Shown here piece after piece: positions 1 to 9,234 of a stretch of DNA of 64,000 nt. A model generated the notes under the pieces. It ran no database searches. It was not told the DNA's origin and was given only the letters and a program-made list of their open reading frames with translations. This DNA is from Nematostella vectensis. Its lineage: Eukaryota > Cnidaria > Anthozoa > Actiniaria > Edwardsiidae. The position numbers and the translations under genes are program-made. The number at the start of each line of letters is the position of its first letter. Within the stretch, counting starts at the first letter, position 1. The stretch spans positions 12,766,442-12,830,441 of the forward strand of contig NC_064045.1 in NCBI RefSeq assembly GCF_932526225.1. Direction: 5' to 3'.

Positions 1-1271
1 GCCTAGTAAAATGGTCACCTCTTGTTTTTTAGTTTTTCCATGACGAATCATTTACATCACAAAAAAACCATAAAGTTTAAATAGAATTGAACATCATGTG
101 GAGTTTAGCGTCAACGCATGAGAAATCATGCATGGTCTCTATTGAAACCCACGAATCCTGGATTTAAGACCTTTTATCCCTAGAAAGACTAAGACTTTTA
201 AAGGGACTTTCATCCCCTAGTGGACAGACTAGTGTTTTGGGGGATAATCTCGTGCATGTATTAGTAATGATGCAGTGTGGAGTGGATGTCGGAAGATTTG
301 TCAGATGACTGAACAATCTGTTGGCCATGATCAATATCATCGAACACAAAAAACATCTTAACGCCGGCCATGGCATTGCGGAATTATTAGCAGAAATTTG
401 CTTGAGTCATCTCTAGTTGTAATTGGCTGATTAAGACAAGGAGATCTCCGCAGATGGGAGGGAGTGGTTAGAATTCACGGATCTTAGTCCCATCAGTCCC
501 AATATACCAGTAATTATCGTGCATTTTTAACATTCCAAAAAATGTGTTTTATTTCTACTAGCAGGTTTTATTTCTACTGCCTTCAGTGACTCGACAACTT
601 CTTTTTAGCTATGATAGTTAAAAAAGAGCGACCTATTTCTAAGTATTTATGACTATGGATTGCCAAAAAAACAGACCAAGCTTGGAGTTTTTTAATCGAA
701 ATGTCATTTTGTAAGTGTCAGTGTCTAAGAGCTTGCCGACAATAGCCAATATCTAAAGAGAACGTGATGTTGATGTTTTGCTGTTTGGCCGTACTAACCT
801 CTCACCATTGCCTGGTGGCGGACGCCTAAGAGCATAGCGAAGTGTCAGGTGTCATCGAGTAGCTACGTAACAATGCGCGCACTAGCGGGACACTAGCGTG
901 ACACTAGCGTGACACTAGCGTGACCACCTTAAGATGTGAAAGCCAACCAGTGTGGCAAAGATACTCTAAGCTAATGTAAAACTACGATTCTCGCGTGTTA
1001 ACTTTTTTAAAACTTTGTATGTGTGGCCACGGTAGCACCTGTTGCACTATAACCGTACACCTCGAACTACAATATTTTGCCGATGCCTAAGGAACTTGTT
1101 CTAATAAATTTCACGCGGTAAAAGCGATTTCTATTCACGGGTTCAGTCTAACATCGTTTTTAAGATAAGAAACACACAACACAACATCATTCATAAAAAC
1201 AATTTATATTAATGTAAAATTAAATGTAAAAGTTGAATGCAGGCTAAAACAGGTCAATCGTTTTCTTTTAG
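1..1271. other. No gene seen; upstream flank or intron of the KLF-like gene
   Basis: I see no convincing coding exon here. A short tandem of the 12-mer GACACTAGCGTG (about 3.5 copies) lies near 888-922. The stretch ends in a strong pyrimidine-rich splice acceptor (TTTTCTTTTAG, 1261-1271), so at least its 3' part is probably the intron before the KLF-like exon. The exon that should carry the KLF start methionine was not found and may lie outside the window. Confidence 0.5.
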
Positions 1272-2711
1272 ACACTCTTCGAGCTCGAACGGTACCTCAA
1301 CACTGGTACAACGCAAAATGACGTCACATCCCAGCCCGCAAAGACCATTGGGAGCGTGGCGCCACTCGACAGCGCACGCGCAGTGACGACATCGAGCGAC
1401 TGTCTGTACTCGATGAGCAACGCTGCCCAGAAGAGCTTCCCGACTTCGAGTGAGCAATACTTCCGGTACCAGCCCAACGACGCTTCACTTCCGGTCCGTT
1501 TTGACCAGCCATGCGGTCAATTTACGGAGGCTTTGAAGGACTTCAGCAAAAGAAGTATGTTCAAGCAAAATAGATTCGCAACAAATCAGATGGCATTTCC
1601 GGTAAAACAAAACCCTGTGGTGGAGCAGAGTGCATTCTGGGATAGCCCTGACTCGTGGGTTAACGTCTGTTCAAATGATAACGTTGGCTTTGGAGTAAGC
1701 TATGCAACGACTTCGTCATCTAATGCAACATTTTTCCAGAAGGAAAGTTTCAATGTGGCAAACGCGCCATCAAAAACTAGTCCTGGAACGGTACAAAAAA
1801 GTACAGGGCTTAGCACGGGTGGCCTGTGTCAGATAGGCATGGGTACGAGTAATTCAGCCATCGAGAGTTCCTCCGCAGATACATACACACAGTATAAATT
1901 CGCCATGACTCAATTGGAAGAAAATCCCATTGCGCCTTACGGACAGGCATTCGGACTAACCAAACAGCTTGAAATAAACACTTACAAAAACACCACGAAC
2001 GATTTATCAAAGGAAACCGAAAATCGTGAGCTGTTCGACATGGACACTGGGATAAAAACTTCACAAACTAAAATGATAGAGGGTGTTAACTATCTAGGCA
2101 ATGATCCCGAACCTACGGACATAATGGAAACAATTAATGGCCCTAGTCAGGTGTTAGATGGTACTAATCACGTGCTAAGGGAGTCTGATCACGTGCTTAG
2201 AGATTCCAAACACGTGCTAAGGGAGTCTAATCACGTGCAAGTTGATTCATGTCACGTGGCAGGTGATCCTTATTACACTGATCGCCGAGGGTCAGACTTG
2301 AGTGAATCCAGTTTCGCGAGTCCTGCCAGCAGTAAAGGCTCAAGCGCTAGTGACTCGGACAGCGATAATTCTTCCCTCATTCGCGCTCATTCGCCCGAGT
2401 ATCTAGATTCAAACCTACAAGGAGATGTTGCGGGAAACACTCGTGATTTCGGTTGTTACACAAAACTTTCCAAACCCCCTCAAATCACGCCACAAAAATG
2501 CTTGCCAAATGCGGATAAACCATTCTACTGTCCATGGCGGAACTGCGGCTGGAAATTTCGCAGATCGGACGAATTGAAGCGACATTATAGACGCCATACT
2601 GGGGAAAAACCTTACGCATGCCCACTGTGTGGAAGGGCGTTCAGTCGATCTGATCATAGAGCGTCGCACATGCGTAAGCTCCATCCGAACTGTCTAACGC
2701 CGGCGAACTAA
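1272..2711 (+). CDS. KLF6/7-type zinc-finger transcription factor, terminal coding exon (5' partial)
   Basis: This is a nuclear DNA-binding factor of the Kruppel-like family. The open frame runs from a strong acceptor at 1270-1271 to TAA at 2709-2711, giving 479 codons. It opens with LFELERYL, matching the LELERYL motif at the start of exon 2 in vertebrate KLF6/KLF7, so a spliced upstream exon is expected. If translation began inside this exon, the first ATG is at 1413 (432 aa). The middle is Ser/Thr/Asn-rich and includes a five-fold heptad repeat (DHVLRES type, about 2163-2265). The C-terminus has two C2H2 fingers (CPWRNC...H-x3-H, then CPLC...H-x4-H) with the KLF linker HTGEKP and DNA-contact runs RSDELKRH and RSDHRASH. 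KLFs normally have three fingers; the first is missing or unrecognisable. Family assignment is firm, subgroup likely. Confidence 0.85.
   Translation, partial: TLFELERYLNTGTTQNDVTSQPAKTIGSVAPLDSARAVTTSSDCLYSMSNAAQKSFPTSSEQYFRYQPNDASLPVRFDQPCGQFTEALKDFSKRSMFKQNRFATNQMAFPVKQNPVVEQSAFWDSPDSWVNVCSNDNVGFGVSYATTSSSNATFFQKESFNVANAPSKTSPGTVQKSTGLSTGGLCQIGMGTSNSAIESSSADTYTQYKFAMTQLEENPIAPYGQAFGLTKQLEINTYKNTTNDLSKETENRELFDMDTGIKTSQTKMIEGVNYLGNDPEPTDIMETINGPSQVLDGTNHVLRESDHVLRDSKHVLRESNHVQVDSCHVAGDPYYTDRRGSDLSESSFASPASSKGSSASDSDSDNSSLIRAHSPEYLDSNLQGDVAGNTRDFGCYTKLSKPPQITPQKCLPNADKPFYCPWRNCGWKFRRSDELKRHYRRHTGEKPYACPLCGRAFSRSDHRASHMRKLHPNCLTPAN
2163..2265 (+). repeat. 21-bp in-frame repeat with five CACGTG sites
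   Basis: Five CACGTG palindromes start at 2169, 2190, 2211, 2232 and 2253, exactly 21 bp apart. They arise from a seven-codon repeat (H-V-L-R-E/D-S plus one variable residue) inside the KLF-like coding sequence. Confidence 0.9.
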
Positions 2712-3030
2712 TCTTTCTTTGATGACACTCATATTTATTACCACGGTAGCGCTCGTCGTCAAGAGTAAATTTACATCAGAGAATCTGAACTTAAGAACTG
2801 TGCGACCTTATGGCTTAACTTGGACTTCTATCAAAATATAAAACGATTGACGGATCTCCGAGAGCAGATCTTTTTAATGTTATTGGCGTAATGTCTCTCT
2901 TCGGGGGGCCTTGTCCTTCCTTTGAACAGATATTATTTGTTAAGATGATTTAGCATAAAATGTTTAAACATATTGGCCAGCATAATGTTGGATAGAATTA
3001 AAGAACAAAACGAAATTCAAACCACTGTAC

Positions 3031-3205
3031 CACTGTATACATCACTTGGCACGGTCCCTAGGGTGGCCGTTTAATAGAGGTACCACTGTATACATCACTT
3101 CTCACGGTCCCTAGGGTGGCCGCTTAATAGTGGTTCCACTGTATCCATCACTTGGCACGGTCCCTAGGGTGGTCGCTTAATAGAGGTACCACTGTATACA
3201 ACACT
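3031..3205 (+). repeat. 53-bp tandem repeat, three copies plus a partial one
   Basis: Units start at 3031, 3084, 3137 and 3190. The core is GGTCCCTAGGGTGGCCG followed by TTAATAG and CACTGTATAC. The same core, slightly changed, builds the array at the far end of the window (63.4-64.0 kb). It may lie in the 3' UTR of the KLF-like gene, since an AATAAA occurs at 3601. Confidence 0.9.
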
Positions 3206-4005
3206 CCTTGGCGAAGTATTATTGTACCAGTAAAAGAAATGAAAGTAATTGAAGAAAGACCTAATGGTATTTTTCGGCGAGCAGTTACGTTGCTTACCTG
3301 TTTTTTTTTTCTGCACGAGAGTAGAGAATTTTTCCAAAATTATTTTCTCATATAAAGCGAGCGATCAAAATTGATTAGTTCTTCAATTGCTTCTTCATCA
3401 TGAAGATTAACATTTCGTAATAGCAAAATGCTATTGATAATTTTATGTCTTGTTCATCTTTGTGTGTGCTTTGTTTATCCCCAGTCAGTAATTATCCATC
3501 GTGTTGCAATACATATTGTGGCGTAAGACAAACCCCGGAGTTCTATAGACAGTCCTAATACTGTAGCAAAAAGTCTAGGAGTAGTGTTGGGTACATATGA
3601 AATAAACTGTATGCTAAGTCATCATGTGATTTTGTTTATGTTTAAAGGTTCGTTTTTGGCTGCGGTTTGGCTGTATTGCATAGATTTATTGTAGGATACT
3701 TCAAATAACTCGACATTCTTTTATTTTACCGTGCAAGGGTCCCTTTTATAACGTCACGAGGCTGTTCTAGTTCCAAAACCCTGAAGAATTTAACTCCGTG
3801 GCGCTTTTTGCATCTTTAGACTGATGTTTTGTTTTCTTTGCTCCTTGCCTCAGGCAAACTTCTTCATTTCGTGAAAATTCTTGTAGGAGTTTTATGAACG
3901 CTTTTGAATTATACGCAAGGATCTCGCCTCTACTCATTTGATTTCAACAAAGCTCTAGACAACAGAGGCCCGTTCAAGACCTATTTGATTTACGAGTTGA
4001 AGATA
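3206..4005. other. No gene seen; intergenic
   Basis: AT-rich sequence with no exon I can support. An AATAAA at 3601-3606 could be a late polyadenylation signal for the KLF-like gene. The stretch just before 4006 probably includes the promoter or 5' UTR of the first collagen-like copy. Confidence 0.4.
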
Positions 4006-4200
4006 ATGCTTCTTAGAGCCGTTTTCTGTGTTCTTTTGATGGCAAGTGTAGCAAATGGGACGAAAAACCAAGAATCCAAGCGAGGGAAGCTTTCTAAACG
4101 CAGTACACCAACTCTTGCTGGAGTAGCGTCGACCGTTAAAACTTTGGAAACAAAGTAAGCACTAACGTGTACAATTTTCTACCTTCCCATTTCTCCACTC

Positions 4201-4406
<206 letters not shown>

Positions 4407-4689
4407 CAATTTTAGTGTTTTATGCAGCAATTGAAATTTTTAGCAAATATACATTTTTTTATAAAAGGAAAAAGATGAAGTAACATTATGTGCCTATTTT
4501 TATTTTAAGGGTAAATCAACTGTTGGCGCAAATAATGCTTTGAAAGGTACGTAGCACAGTCTCCCGTTTGTTCTATCCTAGGCATTGCTATAAGAAAGAT
4601 ATCCGTTATCCCTAGTCAAATCAACTCTCTGATATTTCATGTACGTGCCTTGATGCCAAATATATTGATAATTTGTGAGCCTCACAGGC

Positions 4690-4905
4690 TCTTACATAAA
4701 TGCTGCTTATTGAGAATTTCGGGTGCAAGGTTTCTTTTTAGGATCTTTTTCAGTTGATAAACTGTGGCGGTTTTGTAAGAACAATTGATGCCTTGGGTAG
4801 AGAAGTGATGACGCGCAAATGCTTTTGGGAAGAAAGTAGAAAGTTCATCACGTACCCTGTAGCGATTGGGTACAATTCCTCCATTGATAAGTTCGATTCG
4901 CGACA
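4690..4905 (+). mobile_element. Interspersed repeat copy, plus orientation
   Basis: It is recognisably similar (clearly diverged) to the reverse complement of about 8645-8965. Shared blocks include GGATCTTTTT, AAACTGTGGCGGTTTTG, AAATGCTTTTGGGAA and ACGTACCCTGTA. It looks like a non-autonomous element; the superfamily is unknown. Confidence 0.65.
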
Positions 4906-4973
4906 TCAGGTGAATACCCCAACAGCGAAACCCAGACCCCCCGAAAAGGTGTGGATAACAGAAATCGAGTGTG

Positions 4974-5043
4974 CATTCTTGTTCCCAGAGCTTCTCGGTC
5001 ATGCTGACAACACAACAGCGGAGGAGCTCTGGGAACGAGAATG
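4974..5043. mobile_element. Small palindromic element (70 bp)
   Basis: Imperfect terminal inverted repeats of about 19 bp: the left arm begins CATTCTTGTTCCCAGAGCT and the right arm ends AGCTCTGGGAACGAGAATG. I see no clear target-site duplication. Confidence 0.6.
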
Positions 5044-5281
5044 AAGTAGTGAAAAATGCAAAGCGGTTCAAGGGATTTCGAGTGCCTAATGATATTAACC
5101 ATTTTTCACAGGCCGAGATGGGCGTGACGCTAAACCTGGAGCGACTGGTAAGACACTTTTCGGTTTATGCTCAATCTAAATTACTTTGATATAGGGGAGG
5201 TGGTAACAGTAGTTGATCTTTGCTCTGAGGGTTTTCCCCGGTTTTCCTTCCTCCACAAAATCAACAATTTCAATCTAATCT

Positions 5282-5422
5282 CATCCTCGGGGACCCAGGG
5301 CGTCGCGGAGATCGGGCACACAGGGAGCGCGGCGCGAGAAAGAAACAGGCTGAAAGTGCTCTTTCTTTCTCGCGCGCTCCCTGTGTGCCCGATCTCCGCA
5401 ACGCCCTGGATCCCCGAGGATG
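5282..5422. mobile_element. Foldback MITE with 9-bp target duplication (Mutator-like)
   Basis: Two arms of about 62 bp, nearly perfect complements (CATCCTCGGGGA... / ...TCCCCGAGGATG), are separated by a loop of about 15 bp. The element is flanked by an exact 9-bp direct repeat, ATCTAATCT, at 5273-5281 and 5423-5431. Long inverted repeats with 9-bp duplications are typical of the Mutator/MULE superfamily; that assignment is inferred. Confidence 0.8.
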
Positions 5423-5901
5423 ATCTAATCTGTGATCCGTCAGAGCAAAAGATCGTCGTTGGTGGACGTAATGGACGTATTTACACACTAAACATGAAAA
5501 ACAGGCCTATGAGAAGGTCTAAATAAACAGGAAACTAAGGATTCGAGTTCCTGTTTAGAAATAAAATGCTTAAAAGCATCACCTACAAAATACTTTTTAG
5601 GCATACTTGGAATTAGCTTTCTCCAGAGAGCATATGCAGATAGTTTTAGAGGGAATGGGAAACAATGAATAAAATTTACTCGATTATAATTGCCACATTT
5701 TTCGCAGCGCACAACAATATGTTGCTCATAAACAAGTTAAGACTTTGTTTTGAATATTAAACTGACATTTTCCGCCTTCTTTTATATGCACGTGTCTCGT
5801 CACTTTGAACTTCCTATGACAACGCATAAAATAGCTTGTGATTTACTCATAGTGCTCACTTTCAGTCGTTCTTCTCCAATCTACATTCTGATAAAAAGAA
5901 G

Positions 5902-8365
5902 ATGGTGTTTCTCGGCGTCGTTTTCTGTGTTCTCTTGATGTCAAGTCTTGCTAATGGGGCGGAGGCCCTAGAAACAAGCCAAGTGGAGCTCTCTGAACGC
6001 AGTACTCCAACTCTCGCGGGACTTGCGTCTACGGTGAAAACCATGAGAGCGGAGTAAGAAATTTTATCTCCATGCCCTCTCTTTGCATTTTCCCCTAGTC
6101 TCTTTGTATTTTCATACATGTATATTTCCATAATTTGTAAAACGATTCTCTTTATTCAAAGAGGTTAATGATCGTTAAATGACGGCCAAGGCCCTCTTTG
6201 TCTATAAATGCTATGAGAATCTTTTATACAAATTTAAATAATTTATCTCGGCAGGATGAATCGACTTTTGGCTCAAATGAAACTTGCATCTTTTCTTAAA
6301 GGTAACTAGAAAATAAATATCTTTGTATTTCAAATTTGTTCAAGAGGTGCCACAACATGCAAATAGGCCCTTGATATTGTTTATAAAATCAAAGGCTTTG
6401 TCATTTTGTCAAATAGTCGGTTAACAGTTGCAGTAACATATAAAGACTATTTGTACACCCCTCCTATAGAAATAAAGGTTGTAATAATTTTTTTATTTTA
6501 CAGGAAGGGATGGGCGTGACGGAAAACCAGGCCCCATCGGTAAAAGACTTTGTTCAGACTTTCCAACTGTAATGAATAGATAACATTCTGTACAACACTT
6601 TTTTTTTGTGCGAAAATTCCATTCCCATGCGGGAAACATAAATAAAAAAGCTGTGCGAAAGCATTTTTCCTTACTTTAGAAGAATTTAGGACTATTGACG
6701 TCGCAGATATATAAAGATTTTATTTTGTCTCTAGGGCGAGATGGTCGAGATGGAAAAAGTGGAGCTCCTGGTAATATTTTTAATTAGATTGCAACCAGTC
6801 ATGGTCGAGTATCCAGCGCTTTCTTCCTTCAGACCTTTAAGTACCCGCAAAGACTACTGGGTCCTCCAGGTCCATTCTTGCGTTGTTTGAACACCAAACA
6901 CCAAGTGTAGTAGCTCGCCAACATTCTCACAGTCCATGCGCCAACAATGCTGGCCGATGTTTACGCTTTTTCTAACAGTTCTTTAGGCAAGAGATCTCAA
7001 CCAAATCCTACAGAGCATAACTAACCAGAAGTGGATCTAGGTGGGGGGGGGGGGGGGGGGGGGGAGTTTAGGAGGTTTAACCCCTCCCCCTTTTGGGCTG
7101 CCAGAAAGCCATGTGTTAAAAAAAAAATACCGCCTCCCCCCTTTGTCCCTGAGCCAAAGAGATGAGATAGAGATGAGCGCAAAGAGGAGCGTTGACATGT
7201 GTGCAGGGTCAACGTTAGATTTAAGGGGCCATCCCGGAGTATCTCTTACGAAACAGCAACAACAACAACAACAACAAAAACAGTTAAACATTATTTCGGT
7301 TACGGTCCGCTGCTATGTTCTCCAGGAGCTAAAGGAGCACAGGGTGCCCAAGGACCCAAAGGGAGCCCAGGCCTCCGCGGACGACCAGGCGCCACAGGTC
7401 CAAGACCTAAGTTGGAGTGAAGTACACGCGGTGGGGGAAGAAATCTTGCCCAACTGGAGCACAGACCGTCTACCGAGGTGAGGTGTAACGGCTTAGGGTT
7501 TAGGGTTAGTATTATCAATGGGGATTGTTGTTTTATGTCAAGTTTGCAGCCTCGAATGCAGTACTCATAGTGCGTAGTGCGCACTATAAGTTTTCATTGA
7601 CATGTTTTCATTGACTCATGAGCTTCACAAAACGGGAATTGCGCCAAGAGATCCCGTGACAGTTTGGGTGGCAAACTAGTACGCGCTCAGGCTTTTAGTG
7701 GCGAAATAATGGCAAAAAATGCAACTTATACAGCACTTATACAACGTGGCGTCGATGTCACACGTGACCTGTATTGACCAATGAGCGCGCAGGAAAAAAT
7801 ATGATAATGCCGGTGATAAAAGTGTAGGCGTTAGCGGCGGCACCTGTTCCATTTGCAGCTCCAACAGTAGATGCTCTTCTTTCTAGGCATTGTTGGGGGA
7901 GGTTACTATAACAACCCTGGCAGTGGCTCCCAGTACGTCTGCATACCAGAGACCGCTCCTCAGTACCTCACGGTTCAGGGTGGTGTCCAGTCAAATGGCG
8001 CCTTCATGTACGGCACGGAATATTACAATGTCGGTGGCACACTCGGAAGTGGGCTTCATTACCACGATGTGCCATGCGCAGTGTGCTACGTCCCATCACG
8101 TGGTACCGAGATGATGGTCCCCGCCCAGTACACGTGTCCCGCGGGATGGACCCTCGAGTATTACGGGTACCTGATGGCAGAGCACTACACTCACAAGCAC
8201 TCGTCTCAGTTTGTTTGTGTTGACCATAAGGCCGAGTACAGATACGGTACACACTCACGTTCCAGCGGTGCATTTATGTTCCCCGTGGAGGGGAGGTGTG
8301 GGTCTCTGCCGTGCGGTCCTTTCGTAGAAGGATATGAGCTGACATGCGCAGTTTGTACCAAGTGA
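5902..8365 (+). CDS. Secreted short-chain collagen-like protein (apparent 1-nt frame break)
   Basis: An extracellular matrix-type protein assembled from six exons: 5902-6053 (signal peptide VFLGVVFCVLLMSSLANG and linker), 6255-6301, 6504-6539 and 6735-6770 (two 36-nt Gly-X-Y exons), 7326-7477 (Gly-X-Y, then KYTRWGKKSCPTGAQTVYRG) and 7887-8365. The last two exons encode a cysteine-rich C-terminal domain of the kind in sponge short-chain collagens, with repeated AVCY/AVCT-type cysteine motifs and paired YVC/FVC segments. Introns are canonical and phases match (2,1,1,1,1), except that exon 5 is 152 nt where a multiple of three is needed. The collagen frame and the C-terminal frame are offset near 7405-7415, consistent with one lost base; as written the collagen frame meets TGA soon after. 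This may be a sequencing error or a real lesion. AATAAA lies at 8409-8414. Confidence 0.72.
7041..7064 (+). repeat. Poly-G tract inside intron 4 of the collagen-like gene
   Basis: A G run of more than 20 bases, followed by C-rich and A-rich tracts to about 7130. Similar G/C-tract elements recur near 12.48, 13.26, 21.2, 22.88, 23.08 and 61.16 kb. Confidence 0.85.
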
Positions 8366-8644
8366 TCGGCAGATCAAGGAGCCAAAAAATAATAAGAAAT
8401 ATAAATGTAATAAACAAAGGCTCAAAAAAATGACATAAAACGTCAATGGAAGTACAGTTAAAACATAAGATACCTTAAAGGCAAATTTAAGTGCGCAGTT
8501 TTTACGTTTGCAGCATTTCGATTGTCTCAATATAGAGCAACAACCCTAAACTCAGCAACCTGCTACCTCAAAGTGTGATGCCTCTAAAAATGCCTCAATG
8601 CAAAACAAAACGAAATATCAGAGATATCTAATTTAACGATATGA

Positions 8645-8965
8645 AATTACCATATAAAGTCAAGAAAAAAAATGCACTGACTATAAAATAATGCCTGCCA
8701 CAACTTATTAAAAAACAACATTGTCAATAGGAATCTAGTATCCTTAACTCTCAGAAAGAACCAGTTATTGGGTACCCAATCGCTATACAGGGTACGTGGT
8801 AAACTTCTACTTCCTTCCCAAAAGCATTTGCAGGTCATCACTACTCTATCCAAGAGCTCCATTGTTCTTACAAAACCGCCACAGTTTATTAACAAAAAAA
8901 AAGATCCTCAATAGTAACCTAGTAGTACCCTATATTCTTAATAAGCACCATTTATATAAGAGCCA
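8645..8965 (-). mobile_element. Interspersed repeat copy, minus orientation
   Basis: The reverse complement aligns with 4690-4905, sharing a GGATC...AAACTGTGGCGG...CACGTACCCTGTA block series. The two copies are inverted relative to each other and bracket both collagen-like genes. Confidence 0.65.
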
Positions 8966-9234
8966 GTGGAGGCACAGGTAGCCCAAGCACAAAAACACCA
9001 AAACACAAACAAACCGCCAGAGAACACGCGAAAACGTGAACATAAACACAATACTAAACTATTCTTTTAGCAAATACATTTTTATTTTTCATTTTTTTGT
9101 GTGTTTCGTAAAAATGTTTACCGTCAGATCAATAGGCACAAATACGGAGCTTGGGCTCCTCTGGGTGGAGGCTGGCTTGAGAAACACCCTTGGTTCTTAT
9201 ACTCGGGTTTTCACTGTCTATCACGATCTACTCA

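Noticed and set aside
1356-1358. GTG as start of the KLF-like protein
   Set aside because: Eukaryotic initiation at GTG is unlikely. The open frame extends upstream to a splice acceptor at 1271, and ELERYL lies in that extension.
7041-7481. 146-codon frame beginning with poly-Gly
   Set aside because: It starts in a poly-G tract and reads the collagen exon in the wrong frame for Gly-X-Y; only its end overlaps a real exon.
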